Origin: Scolanthus callimorphus
Taxonomy: Eukaryota > Cnidaria > Anthozoa > Actiniaria > Edwardsiidae
Direction of reading: 5' to 3'
DNA length: 64,000 nt
Assembly (NCBI GenBank): GCA_033964015.1
Contig: CM066923.1
Coordinates: 24,254,168-24,318,167, forward strand
Shown: positions 36,085 through 47,457 of the stretch, one piece after another
How positions within the stretch are numbered: the stretch's first letter is position 1
Layout of the letters: each line of letters begins with the position of its first letter
The notes under the pieces: generated by a model
The model's input: only the letters and a program-made list of their open reading frames with translations
Told to the model about the DNA's origin: nothing
Database searches by the model: none
Translations under genes and position numbers: made by a program

Positions 36085-36410
36085 CACGGTCCTGGAAAGT
36101 ACTTGAAAGTCCTGGAATTCTGAAAAAGCCCTTCAAGACCTTGAAAAGCCTTCAATAAAAAAGGTACATAAGGTCACTTAAAAGTCGTTGAATTTAACAT
36201 TGACTTTTAGGATGATCAAATTCTTGATTGAATTAAATTTCAGATGTCTAGATATGTTCTGTTGATGGCACTCGTCATCATTTTTGGCAGTTTTTCAGTA
36301 AAGTTTCTCGTTTTTTGAGTCCTTGCTTTTATATTTTAGTCATGGAAACGCCTTTGAAAAGTCATGGAATTTCATCGGTGCTTTCTTGAGTGGACCCTGA
36401 GGGTGATTTA
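36085..36410. repeat. Decayed CTTGAAAGTCCTGGAA repeat
   Basis: Many near-repeats of CTTGAAAGTCCTGGAATT occur at the left and CATGGAATTTC at the right, ending near GGACCCTGAGG. It shares the theme of the better-bounded element at 36783-37185. Confidence 0.5.
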
Positions 36411-36782
36411 CAAGTGCGCACATTTAAGCTTTGCTGAGGCCATGTTTTAACTGTAACACATGAATCCCAATATTTATAGCTTGACATCGTCCAACTATAT
36501 ACAAGTTTTGAGTAAACAATAACGAAGGTTTAAGCGTGTTTCATTAGGTGAGAAAATATATAGCGGTTTATTCCATTAGCGATATATTTATAACTTGCCC
36601 AGTTACCGCCACAGCGGTGTGATTGAAGGTAAGCCTGTGGGTATTTCAAATTCATAGTCATGTTATAGATTGATTGATAAGTGGAAGGTCTTTATCACTT
36701 ATCAAAAATATCATCAAAGGCGAAACGCTGCGAACATTTGCCGATCCGATCCTCGTGCATTAAAAAGGATGGACGTAATCTT

Positions 36783-37185
36783 CAGGGGTTCCCACGGGTC
36801 CTTGAAAACCTGGAAAGTCCTGGAATTTGAAATATCCTTTTCCAGGCCTTGAAAGTCCTGGAATTTTCCAAAAAAATATGCCAAGGTCCTTAAAAGTCCT
36901 GGAAAAATTTTCTACAAATATGTTCTTGGAATTTTGTAATAATAATTTTGTGATTAATAAACAAAATAATAGCGCTAACGAACTAGACAATGGAAAACTA
37001 GAATTTAGACCGTCTGAATAAACTAGACCTCACAATTTTTTTGTTGAATGTTGTCAATGAAACCAAAATGTCATGATGTGCGCCGATGCAGTATATGCTT
37101 TTCTTCGGTATGCAAGGTCCTTAATTTTTTTCAAAAGTCCTTGAAAGTCCTGAGATTTTGACAGCTTCAAAACGTGGGAACCCTG
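36783..37185. mobile_element. CAGGG-ended MITE with CTTGAAAGTCCTGG arms
   Basis: Ends CAGGGGTTCCCACG and, reverse complemented, CAGGGTTCCCACG. Arms contain repeated CCTTGAAAGTCCTGGAA. The CAGGG tips suggest hAT, but the flanking 8 bp do not match. Confidence 0.6.
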
Positions 37186-37189
37186 TCTA

Positions 37190-39059
37190 TTGCGTGCATG
37201 AAATAGGTTAACTGGATTGGCACTCCTTTGAGAAGGCAATAAAAACGGCACGAAGCTCTTTGCTATTTTGAATTCGGAATTCATTTCACATTTCTATCCA
37301 AGGACATTCTCATGAAATAATTCTTCTTTGTTTTCCTGAGATCCGATGAGTGTCCCTTGGTTGCGTTGACTTTCTATTAAGTTGTGATATTTTTTTTTTC
37401 TCTGATATTGTTTTTTATCTCAAAATACGCACTCTGTCTCATCAACAATTATCTTCGAGTTATTATTGTTCACAGCTTAAGTCGGCTTATTGATGCGTTG
37501 TGATAACCATTCTCTTCCCTTACTGGCTCCGTTGCTTGTAGCAGCTGTATAAAGGCTCGATTCTCTCACCCCCGGAGAGTGATATCATAGAATAAAATAG
37601 TTTAATTCACCCACTTTTGCAGGTACACCTGGATTGCTGGTAAAGCTAAGGCATAAACATACAATGTACCACACAATATACGTCTGGGAACAGATGACCT
37701 TAAAGAGTAGTGAGCTTCCGAAATACAAGGCGACGGGGTCATGTTGGAAAGTGGTAGTGATCGGACAGCCATTCCTATCTGACACCTTGGGCACGTTTTT
37801 GGAAAACCGAGAATTCCCCCTCTACAGAAGTCGCTGTAGTTTTATGCAAATTGTTTTAGCTCGGGTGAGAAACAATCCATAGTTTTCGGGAAAACCTCTT
37901 CCGTTTTTTTTTTCGTGTGATTTTTGGGGCAAACGAAGTTTGATTTGATCCTGGGTTTGTAGGCACGCAGCTCTGTACACGTGCAAACAGCCAGAGTGGA
38001 TAATATTATTCGCTGTGATTGGCGGTCGGACCTCTCAATCAGCCGAATAATCCACACAGAATCGTATGGTGACGCAATTTTTTCCAGCCTTTTTTCAATA
38101 AGCGGTCAATGCATGACAACGACCACCTCGATGCAGATGCCGACCACCTCGATGCGAGCAACAGCGCGCGCGGTGCGCGACTAATGAACACGAAAGAGGA
38201 ACAAGTACGTCAAAGTTAGACACTTTGTGAAATCGGGAATTTTCCAGATTCCTTCTTCCCGATTCTGTATCAGCTTAGGTCCACTACATCTTCAAAAGCG
38301 TTTTAATAGGTTTGCATCCTTGCTTGGAAGTTGCTTTGGCGTATCCAGCTCATTAATTTTTTTTCGGTCATTAATGACTTTCTTCTCGATCCTTCTTGAT
38401 TCTAGTGTCAACCATCCAGTATATCTGAACACATCATTGCTATCCTATGCTCTGTTGAACTGCTGAAAATGAGGTGCTAAAAAGGCGTGTCAGACGCGAC
38501 TAATGAACATGAAAAAGCATCAACTGCCCTTTGTAGACGAGAAAAGTAGTTGGAGATTGGAGCTCAGTGAGAGCTCGGGGAATTGGAACCCAGAAAGACC
38601 TCTGTGAAGTCACAACTGCTAACTTAGATAAACGAGGTCCCATTTTTTTTCACAGTTCCCATCATTACTTTTGTCCCGACTTTCGTGCTGTGCCCGCGCT
38701 GCCGCCTCTTGTCAGTGCACAGCAAGCCACTCGGAGCAATAATCGAAAATCGTTTGACAAAAATACGAACCGTAGCTTGACATGACACATCCCCTGTTTG
38801 TGTTGTCCATTTATATGAGCCCAGAGAGAACTCTGCAAGCAACTGAATATTAAGCCTTGCTCGAATGGAACCACGCAGAAGGGAACGTCAGAAAATGCAA
38901 GGAGAACTAATAAGTTAGGCTTCTAAATGAGTACTGCTGCAAAATAACTTGTAAAGTCTTTATGTTACTTTCCGTATGATATGTCAATGGCATTTGTCCA
39001 GATTTCGCCAAGAATGGTTACATGTTTTTTTAATGGCGACGATTTTTCATTAAGCAATA
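37190..39059. other. No gene recognised
   Basis: Contains a duplicated phrase CGACCACCTCGATGC (about 38121 and 38139) and two occurrences of CGACTAATGAACA near 38177 and 38495. Short ORFs show no recognised domain. Confidence 0.35.
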
Positions 39060-39357
39060 AAAGTACTTTCCGCGTGCTCTCTGCTTTCTTACAAACACGA
39101 GGGGGATAATGGGAAAACTGATCAAAACTTGAAAGACACGAGCCGAAGGCGAGTGTCTTTCAAGTTTTATCAGTTCGACCAACATTCCCCGAGTGTTTGT
39201 AAGAAACCAGAGAAAACGCAGAAAGTATTTTTAAAAAAATAACATACACACGCGCGACAGCGTTGCGTGACAATCGTGTTTCTCAGGTCTCTTACAAACA
39301 CGCTTTTTAACCAATCAGAATGCGCACATTCACAATACAACATAGGTGTTATTTTCT
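39060..39357 (+). repeat. Interspersed repeat, copy 2, with hairpin
   Basis: 39149-39357 matches 9321-9525. Its left part (39086-39148) is the inverse complement of the following ~65 bp, so 39086-39210 can fold into a hairpin between TTTCTTACAAACACG and its complement. Confidence 0.75.
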
Positions 39358-39671
39358 AATACCAGATAAAAACATGCTTATCTGGTCTTTTTGTCATGTA
39401 GGGCTTTTGCTCTTACTGTTTTCGTACGCTGCGAAGTCTGCTATATAATACATGCCATAATTGCTAAATAATATGGCGTTGCCTTAGCGCGTGTTATAGA
39501 CTGCGCACATTCCTTCTTTGGCGAACATCCGTAAAACGAGCGCGTGAAAAAACGAGCGCCGATGGCGTGACCGAAGGCACGCTCGTTGTCCTGTCTTTTT
39601 CACGGAAGTTCGCCAATGAAGGGATTGCAAGCAGTCTAACATTGTTAGCAACGTTAGAGCTATTATAGTGT

Positions 39672-41703
39672 TCATGTTGTATTAGTTTCTGTTGTCGTAA
39701 ATTGTTGATGTTTACCTATCAAATGCAGTAATTTCTGTCTGAAAGAACTGTCAATTAAAGCATACAGTACCGGGTTCAGTAACTCGTTAGTGTAGGCCAT
39801 AAACAATGCCACCTCGTACAGGGTGTCTTTCCTGTGCACTGCATGTGTCCCGTGCACTACTTGATAACACTGCAGAGCAAATTTTGGACTCCAGCATATT
39901 ATAAAAAGAGTTACAAATGCCAGTGCTAAGCGCAAGGACTTCTTCTTCATCCTGGTGAGATAGTCTTTCCTTTGTGGGATCATGCTATTTATGGAAGCCC
40001 TCATTGTTACCTGCATAGGGTCGCCAACCTTCTTCATCTGAAGGACCTTTCGCACTAGCGCCGTGTAACAGAAACACATGACTATTATTGGCAGGAGAAA
40101 CGTGTAATAACATTCTAAAGCCCATAGACCCTGTCTCCTGCGTCGTGGATGCCTACTGGCTCGCATATCATAGACGTTTTATTTGTACCGGGCTCTAAAG
40201 GTACTAGTTTGTATATGACAGCGTAAGGGATTGATAGCAATGCCGGGAACATCCAACAGAAAATCATTATGTACTTCCCATGCTTCGCCTTGAATCTTCC
40301 AGTAATTGGTCGTATTATCGAAAGATATCTGTCTATCGCAATAAAAGTTATGATGAAAACAGAAGCACACAGTGCAGTAGCTTGGAAATATTCGATAAAC
40401 CGACATGCAGAGTCCCCCAATATCCACTCGCCAAGGAGTTCTTCGACGAACTCGATAGGTTCCACGATGGCAGCTTCAAGGAGGTCCGCAATCGCGAGAT
40501 GAAAAACCAGCAAATGGGTCATGTGATTGGCCGTGTGACGCCAATACTTGTATCCTGCAATAAGGTAAATGGAGGTCAAATTGGAAGCTATTTGAATACA
40601 TGAGGAATGTGTCTATTTGAGAGAAAGAGTTCCTGTAAGGCCGGTGTTTATGAGGCCTACACCGGTTCGTAAGATCGCCGTATTCTTATAGGCGATTTTG
40701 GCCAATCTTTTGAATTTTTTGTATATATATCATGTTGCGATCTTAGGCGACCTGGGCGATCTTAGGACACGAAGTAGGCCTTGGCAGAAACCACGCGCAA
40801 TCTTTGGCGATCTTAGGACCCGAGTAGGCCTTTCATGGAGCGTGAGCGTGAAAATGAGGTCTCTAAGGTGTCCTTGGAGAATAATCCGCGTCGCGTCAAA
40901 ACTAATGCTACGAGGGTCGTTTATGTCGTTTTCAAACTTAAAAAGAATTGGCTATCTATATAACAATTTGTTTGCAGTGACATGCACATAATAAATATAT
41001 CTCTTTTTGACTTCGAAAAAAATAACGGTTTTACAAAAAATACTCCTCATCCCTACGCGGTAATGCGTAAGATTTCGGAACGAAATCTATTTAGAAAAAA
41101 AATGTTTAGGGTGATACGGTTTTTTTGGATAAAAAAATTGGTATTTTCGATTTATTCGCCACAGAGACTTAGGGGAAGTTACGTTCACGGAAACATTAGT
41201 CGAAGGTTATATTGCAATTCTGTAGGAACAGGAAGACGAAAACTGTTGGCTAAAATGGGTACCATGGAGAAGCAAAGGCTGCCTTTTCATGCCACACTGT
41301 AAAACGCACTCTCCTTTGACCACAAAAATTGGTCATTTTCAGACTCAAGAACAATAGAACGAGTCTGAGATGACCAATTTCTTTTAGTCAATTTGACCGT
41401 CCGTTTTCACAGTGCACAACAGAGCGGCCAATTGCAAGCCGAACCAATTACTAAGCAATTACACAATTGTATTTACTACAGAATTTGATTGGCTGAGAAA
41501 AACGAGTAGCCAATGAGAACGCAAAAGCAATCGCAATTACATAACAAGTCTTGACAGTCATGTGAAATCCGCTCTATGCCGTTTTTATTAATGCTTGGTC
41601 ACTCACCCACGAGAACGACCATCGCGTTTCCAGTGATTGTAAGCACACAGAGAAGAAGCATCACGGATGCTTTAGTGATTGAAACATCAGACATCTCCAG
41701 CAT
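39672..41703 (-). CDS. Class A GPCR paralogue, interrupted by a single-base deletion
   Basis: Exon 1 (41703-41607) encodes a start MLEMSD..., TM1 with GNAMVV, and donor G|GTGAGT. It is the same length (97 nt) and phase as exon 1 of the 27915 gene. Exon 2 (40554-39672) follows the acceptor TTATTGCAG. Features are LAIADL, IDRYLS, a conserved ECL2 cysteine (ICEPVG), CWSP and NPVLY, then FRQKLL and the tail TTTETNTT. At about 40123/40124, between DRVY and the WALECYYT segment (start of TM5), one base is missing, so the direct reading stops after DRVYGL. Restoring frame would give about 326 aa. It lies tail-to-tail with the first receptor and is clearly its paralogue. It is either a recent pseudogene or contains a sequencing error; every other landmark residue is intact. 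Confidence 0.82.
41321..41386. repeat. Hairpin with ~21-bp stem
   Basis: AAATTGGTCATTTTCAGACTC is opposed by GAGTCTGAGATGACCAATTT with one bulge and a 14-nt loop. It could be a small MITE core or a pre-miRNA-like fold; nothing in the sequence separates the two. Confidence 0.45.
41410..41577. mobile_element. Relative of the GAAATCCGCTCTAT-ended MITE
   Basis: Shares AGCCGAACCAATT, TTTGATTGGYTGA, AGCCAATGAGA and GTGAAATCCGCTCTAT with 42846-43092. The left end is decayed (CAGAGCGGCCAATTGC). Confidence 0.55.
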
Positions 41704-42840
41704 TCTCTTTCACCGAGCTTGCACGTTGAACGATACCTGCATATTTCGAAACGTAAGAAATAAGTACATTCAGAGTTAAAATGCTCGAAGGTTAGTACCC
41801 TGCGAGCAGTGATTTTCTCCTCTCTTAGGCCGGCGGCTAGGAAATTACTACTCGCAGGGTATAAGGTTAGCTACAAATGTTGGAATTCGCCAATAAAAAA
41901 GGAATGCACTATAAAATACACACAAATATGTCATGTCACTTTGTCTGTTCAAGTAAAAGCATAGCTTTACTAGTCCACTGATTCCTAATTTTTCAATCAA
42001 ATAATTAGTCAAAGTTTCCCTATTTTTCAATTAAATAACTTGGTATCTTTTAGCTTTCAGGTTATTTCGGAGAACCAGCTCCGAATCGAACACAGACAGA
42101 TAGACACAAGTGTATTAAACACAGTGAGACATATATATGTAGAATGAAAAGGGAAAAAAGGGAACAAATATATATATTTTTTATATATACATTATAAAAA
42201 CCTTGCTTTTTCTTTTTCGTTTCTTCAATACTAATCTATACCTGAAAGTTAGGCGCCATCAGTGTTGCGCTTCCAACGGCTTTATCCCGACAGGTTTCCA
42301 TTGAAACTTATGTTCTCATACATAATATTTGGATGAAATAATAAGTTGCTGGCGGTCTTTTTAGAAAAAGAGATGTTTTCTATCGTTTGTTGGTTAATCG
42401 AAAACATTTCCTTAATTGCCTTCAGGGACTCACTTGTTCAAAAACAACATTCAGCGCTCTAATATCTCGACCGCGATATAATTCTCATTCTACATTTAAA
42501 TTTTAATGCATCATCCAATTATGAGCAAAGTAAATTACGTTAACCTTTTATGTCAGTGCTCGAGGGAACATAATATTGTGCCAACTGAACAACATCAAAA
42601 TGGACGTCAAATAAATGGTGTTTAAAGTATTCCTAAGTAAAACGAGAAGATTCGTGAAATGTCGATCATTTTAAAAATTTGGTAGAGTTAAAGCTAGAAT
42701 GTGGATTTACCTGACAGATTCTAAAGTGGATCATTTTTACGCATAGAACATGGTTAGAAAAGTAGCTACGTATAAATTTATGGCTCCTGCTATGCTTAAA
42801 GACAAATGTCTGCAAGGCAGTAATCTTGAATTCATTGTTC
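41704..42840. other. Upstream of GPCR gene 2; nothing firm
   Basis: A candidate acceptor (TCGAAATATGCAG on the minus strand, near 41740) could end a 5' UTR intron. A short inverted pair (CCTGCGAGCAGTGATTT against AAATTACTACTCGCAGG) lies at about 41799-41859. TA-rich microsatellite-like sequence is at 42125-42195. Confidence 0.35.
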
Positions 42841-42845
42841 CAGGA

Positions 42846-43092
42846 TAGAGCAGATTTCAGATGACCATCGTGAAAGTAAACGCAATTGTGCAATCACTAG
42901 CCAATCAGAAACAAGAGTAATTACAACTTACTGCTGAATGGTTTCCAGCCCAGCCAATCAGGAGCCGAACCAATTGGCTAGTAATTCCGTGCTTGTAATT
43001 AGTTCGCAATTTGATTGGTTGATAGAAATAAGCAGCCAATGAGAGAGCAAACCAATTGCAAACACGACGGTCATCTGAAATCCGCTCTATTG
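42846..43092. mobile_element. MITE with 28-bp terminal inverted repeats
   Basis: Left ATAGAGCAGATTTCAGATGA; right reverse complement ATAGAGCGGATTTCAGATGA, both continuing CC(A/G)TCGTG. The interior is rich in CCAATCA motifs. Confidence 0.75.
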
Positions 43093-43138
43093 TTACAAAT
43101 AGTAAAGACAGAAAATAAAAACGCCATACAGCTACGTT

Positions 43139-43187
43139 TTGTCAAAGGCCTTTCGGCTTTACTTTATAAAGCCCTCATCAGTGACAA
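43139..43187 (-). ncRNA. Hammerhead-ribozyme-like motif of a Penelope-like element
   Basis: On the minus strand the order is stem I (TTGTCA, 43187-43182), core CTGATGA (43181-43175), stem II (GGCTTTA/TAAAGCC with a 5-nt loop), core GAAA (43154-43151), a tiny AG/CT stem III, and the closing strand TGACAA (43144-43139). Stems I and II are perfectly complementary. One extra G sits between CTGATGA and stem II and may weaken activity. Penelope-like elements are known to carry minimal hammerhead ribozymes. Here the core overlaps the stop codon of the adjoining GIY-YIG frame. Cleavage would fall after the UU preceding TGACAA. Confidence 0.65.
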
Positions 43188-43576
43188 CTGAATGGTACAT
43201 GCTTACATGTGGTATATATGCACTGAGCATGGGAAACCTGTGGTACCGCAGTCCGCAGAGTACAGGGATCCATTCTATTTAGACCATAATGTTCTCTGGA
43301 ACGGAGTTTGTTAATCCAGAAAGTTTCTTGATCTAAAAGCTTAGAAGGTTCTGATAAACAAATAATGGAAAAGTGAAAACAGTCGTCTAGTTTAGCCATA
43401 TGTTTGTTACAATGTAGAAACAGTGCAGAATCAGGCTTGTTCCTATGGCCCGATACTCGCCTTCTCAATTCTTGCGTGGTATTGCCAACGTATTGTTTTC
43501 CACACCTGACACACTCGGCCAGATATACCACATTCCGGGTGGTACCACTGATGTCCAGGGTAACAATACATATTAG
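43178..43576 (-). pseudogene. Penelope-like element GIY-YIG endonuclease, 5'-truncated
   Basis: The frame is open from 43576 to the stop at 43178-43180. It reads NVVYLAECVRCGKQYVG, giving the GIY and YIG strands with a CxxC between them, then ELRRRVSGHR with the conserved arginine, a DQETFWINKL segment with the candidate glutamate, and YGLNRMD with the candidate asparagine. This is the C-terminal endonuclease module of Penelope-like retroelements, which nicks target DNA for reverse transcription. The reverse transcriptase is absent and a stop lies directly upstream, so this is a dead 5'-truncated copy. The hammerhead-like fold at its 3' end supports the assignment. Confidence 0.8.
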
Positions 43577-43785
43577 TTATCCACACCACTATCTGGATTC
43601 TGATTGGCTAAGAGCAGCCGAAATCTTGTTGGCGCGATGTCACTCTACAGACATCAGGATTGATTAACTGGAATGACGTCATTATGCAAGACAATATGAG
43701 ATTCGAGTTTAGAGGTTTCATTTCGGAAACGAAAGCCAATTTTGCCAATATTCCCGTTGAATCAATAGGAATATGTGGTTGCTTA

Positions 43786-43957
43786 ACATAAAACAATTAT
43801 TGCATAACTCATGAATACCGTTCTCGAACGATAGTAAGATTTGTCAAGGCCTCGAGTTAGTGTTATCCGCCTCAGCTTCGTTTCGACAGATAACACAAAC
43901 CTCGGCGTTGACAAATCTCACTTTCATGCTCAACCTCATCCAATAATTGTTAAAGGC
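43786..43957. mobile_element. Palindromic MITE with AACAATTATTG ends
   Basis: Left (A)ACAATTATTGCATAACTCATG and right reverse complement AACAATTATTGGATGAGG. Inner blocks AAGATTTGTCAA and GTGTTATC are also inverted. Confidence 0.65.
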
Positions 43958-44502
43958 CCATAGTCAACCGGGAACCTTTGCGCTTTGTTTTCCATTAGAT
44001 CTATTGTTACTCAACAGCTGTGATTGGTTGATGCTGTAGGTCCCCAAAGGAGTTCCTCTTGTTCTTCGCATTTCACAAGTTGAAACTAAAAATTTGCATC
44101 GAATTTTCAACTGCGTTTTATTCTTGTGTGCCTGCAATTTGCACCCTGGGTATCGAAAAAAATGTTTTGAGACATATTTCAAGATGGATGTCGTATCGGT
44201 AAGGTATATTACAAATGGACAGAATGAAACAGCTTTCTTTCCTTTTTCTTCGTTCCCATTAAGGTGGACCATCTTTGCACTTTAGTAGTTCATCAAAATC
44301 CTAAGCTTAATTGCCCTTTTACAGAATATTAGCATAAATCACCCCTAAAATACGTTATCAAGCTGCGGGGATTTTGTTGAGCTAGTGATAGTATACACTA
44401 TAGCAATCAACCGTTGCATTTATAACTTTAAGGGAAATTCTCTCAATCATACCGTTCAAGGAGTGGGTTCCGTTCCTTTTGACACCTTTAGCAAATTGCG
44501 CG

Positions 44503-45066
44503 TGATATATAGATTTAGGCACTGCTTAAAAGCGGAGCTCCCAGTGATCATAGTAAATGGTATTTTCCCGCCAAAATCAGAGATGGTTTCTGGGGTTACC
44601 TGTGGTATGGGCACGATGCGAATACCGCTGAACCACGAAAAACTAAGTCGATCATATACCTGAGGAGCTTGACGCCAGTTTTAGACGTCGAACTTAATTC
44701 TTGTCGCACTAAATGTCAATTTCCCATTGTTTAGTTAGTTAGAGCTATTGTTTTGAGCTCATTTGCATTAGGAACGGCACTATCTGCCGTGCCAACGCCG
44801 CGCTACTGCCTGCTAAATTAGAATTTTGAATCCTTCCAGCGCTCCTAAAAACAGGGCTGAGATCTTCTCCATTAGCCAGACGGATTATATTGATCTCATA
44901 AAATCACTCATATCGAAATAACTTGTTTTCACTGGCTAATAAACCCAGTCAATTTAGTGCGACAGAATTAAGTTCGACGTCTAAACTAGCCTGCGTTATT
45001 GTATTCTTCCTGCGATACTTATGGTGCTCCGCTATGCGGCCTTCGACCGCTAAGGAGCTCCGCTAA
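44503..45066 (+). mobile_element. AGCGGAGCTCC-family repeat, copy C
   Basis: Opens ATATATAGATTTAGGCACTG then TAAAAGCGGAGCTCCC. It has the CCGCTGAACCACGAAAA block at 44625 and closes GGTGCTCCGCTATGCGGCC...TAAGGAGCTCCGCTAA. The CRE tandem array is absent, so the array is not an obligate part of the family. A second element is nested at 44678-44986. Confidence 0.6.
44678..44986. mobile_element. Nested MITE with ~40-bp inverted termini
   Basis: Left TTTTAGACGTCGAACTTAAT then TCTTGTCGCACTAAAT; the right side is the complement of TTTAGACGTCGAACTTAATT and CTGTCGCACTAAAT. A decayed relative of the right end appears near 8300-8325 (AAACCCAGTCA, AACTAAGTTCAAC). Confidence 0.65.
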
Positions 45067-45069
45067 GAT

Positions 45070-46200
45070 GAAATTGCTGCAACTCTGTTAACATATTTCA
45101 TAATAAGCATTTTGTGAGCCCTTGATTACGTTCGCATAAAAGATATCTGATATTTTGCCGTCTCCTGTGCAAGCAGGCAAGGATTTAATTTTAGGTTGTT
45201 GAATTTATTTAGTGAATTAAAAACCTTTGTCATCATGTATTGGCTAGTCAGGCAGAAAGCATAAAGAATGGGAGCAACCTAGTATAATACTGTTTCTTGT
45301 TTCACATGAAACAAGCACGAGGATGTTAAAGTTGTAGATCAGAGCTTGTAAGAGCAAATTCGACCTTTTTACTCTGAAGATTAAATGACATCAATGATTT
45401 AAAGTAGTTTCTTTTTTTACCCTTTTTTACCACAGTACCGCAAAATAAACGGCGTAGCTTCGCTGAAACAGGTCAATGCTTAGATGTCAAATATAAAGTG
45501 TTTCCAACCTTCTAATCAATCAGCTCACTCACTTTCTATAATCCACTTCACGAAAGTCTTTCGCGCTTGTTCCTGGTGGTCTTCTAGAATTACGTCTACA
45601 TTTAGCAAGCATTATCATTCCAAGAGCTAGAGTTGATCATCATATGGGAGCTCGTACCAGTCAATAACGCGAAAAACAATCAAGCATACATACGGATTGA
45701 AAGACAAAGCATAAATGCATATTACTATACTCTTCCCAGTAGACCGTTACGCCTTTCGCTCTTTCAGCCCGCTGGTGACTGTCAAATTGATCACGTGATC
45801 ATCGTTTTATGTATCACGTGATGCGATGTTCATGCACCACGTGATCAGTATGTCTCACCCTGCCCAAAAATCACTGCTTCGCTGCCATTTTTGATATCAG
45901 GGACTTCAGAAAATGTGTTCGGGTTAGAGAGCATTTTACTGTACAAGCGCAAGAAAACTCGTAATAGTAGAATTCCTTTGCATTAGGGTTAGAGTTTCTG
46001 ATGGTAATGAATCGTGAACAAAAACGAAGCAATGCATTATGGGTGAGACGGATCGGTTTGAGGAGCCGCATTGTTTTGCTGCTTTCCAGTGAAGTCTACG
46101 CCCGCCCACAACTCTTAATCACGTGGCAGCTCATCACGTGGTACATAAAAAAGTGAGCCACGCGATTAATTTGAGTCAGACGCCGGCGGACTGAAAAAAG
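45070..46200. other. No gene; cluster of CACGTG E-boxes
   Basis: CACGTG occurs near 45793, 45816, 45838, 46121 and 46136, mostly as TCACGTGAT or CACGTGGT. No ORF with a recognised domain accompanies them. Confidence 0.4.
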
Positions 46201-46204
46201 CGAA

Positions 46205-46430
46205 ACGGTCAACTGGGAAGAGTAGTACAAGCAGTAGTACAGATGCACACAATGACGGCAGAAGAGATTTGTACAGTGCGTCTGCATAAGGTACGCATGG
46301 AAAGATAATAGAAAGGGCGCGTTCCTGTACGGATTCCAGTGCATTTGCCACTAGTACTGCGGCAAGTTTATCGTATGCGGCGCATGCGTATTCAATAACA
46401 GAAAGCACAATTGAGCAGTTACAGGCCTTG
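46205..46430 (-). pseudogene. Fragment of a LINE reverse transcriptase C-terminal region
   Basis: The minus strand reads SIVLSVIEYACAAYDK, then ALESVQERALSIIF and YADALYKSLLPSL. This follows the pattern SVLEYACPVW...LE.VQ.RALRII....Y..AL....L.SL, typical of the region after the RT domain in LINE ORF2 proteins. The frame is lost on both sides. A 14-bp minisatellite abuts its upstream end. Confidence 0.7.
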
Positions 46431-46515
46431 AGTTACAGACCTTGAGTTACAGACCTTGAGTTACAGACCTTGAGTTACAGACCTTGAGTTACAGACCTTG
46501 AGTTACAGACCTTGA
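46417..46515 (+). repeat. 14-bp tandem repeat, about 7 copies
   Basis: Unit AGTTACAGACCTTG. The first copy has one change (AGGCCTTG); the others are identical. Confidence 0.92.
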
Positions 46516-46519
46516 GTAA

Positions 46520-47450
46520 ACCCATTGGAGAGCAATAATAGTTCGCAGGCTATCAAGTGGAGTTCGAGCTCATTTTCTTCGTGAGGTAGCCTGCGTAGCG
46601 GCTCTAAAAGGGAAGGGGAGGGAGTCGGGGGCTCCGACCGCGGGCTATCGTGAGGCGTTCAGTATGTCCTAAGCTTTCGCAACGATCGAAGTATTTTCCA
46701 TTTTCGGAAGAGAAAGACTACTTCAACCAATTACAAACGATTTTGGAAGTCTGGCTTATTTTGCCGAGTTCTTATTTATCGCTATACGTACTAAGAACTG
46801 AACCGATTAAAATGCCCTCAGACGTTTTCTCGGAAATACTTTACATGTAACTAAAGGTTTAATAAGCACATCTTATCATAATAGCTATAGATAAATAAGT
46901 AAACAAATAAAAAGAAGTACTATAGCCAGGGAAATGTCAGAGTTCTTATGATTTGACAGCTGCCATAGTAACATTGCTTTCTTTTTCTGGAACCTCTTTT
47001 GTTTTATCAGAACATTTTTTATTTATCAGCTGAACTGGTTGTTATTTATTTATATATATGGCACCTTAATATTGGCAAAATTTCAGTCTGATGTACTTTT
47101 CAATCCATACGTTCTTATGTGCGGCGTTTGCTCTATTCAAATTTACAACTTTGCTTTGTTAAAGGGGCTGTGTACTGAAGTTTATTTAATAATTTCGTAA
47201 ATACAGCTAACTCTAAATTAACAATCCTTGATATCCAAATCATTGATATCACTTTGTTTTTATACAAATTTTGATGAAACTCCAAACTTTGAAAACTGCT
47301 GATCCCAACTACAAGATTTCAAAAACTCATGTTGCAATCCGTTTCCATCTGCACTGTAATACGTCCATGAAGCCTACTCACTATGACCGTTTTGAAGATA
47401 AACAGCTAAAGGGGCTGTTTTAAAACCTAGACTGGTATTTTGACTATCCA
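46520..47450. other. No feature recognised
   Basis: AT-rich sequence without domains or clear repeats. Confidence 0.35.
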
Positions 47451-47457
47451 TCACTTA

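Larger units (their letters stand above)
40555..41606 (-). other. Intron of GPCR gene 2
   Basis: A 1052-bp phase-1 intron. It contains a hairpin at 41321-41386 and a MITE-like repeat at 41410-41577, which ends only about 30 bp from the splice donor. Confidence 0.75.
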
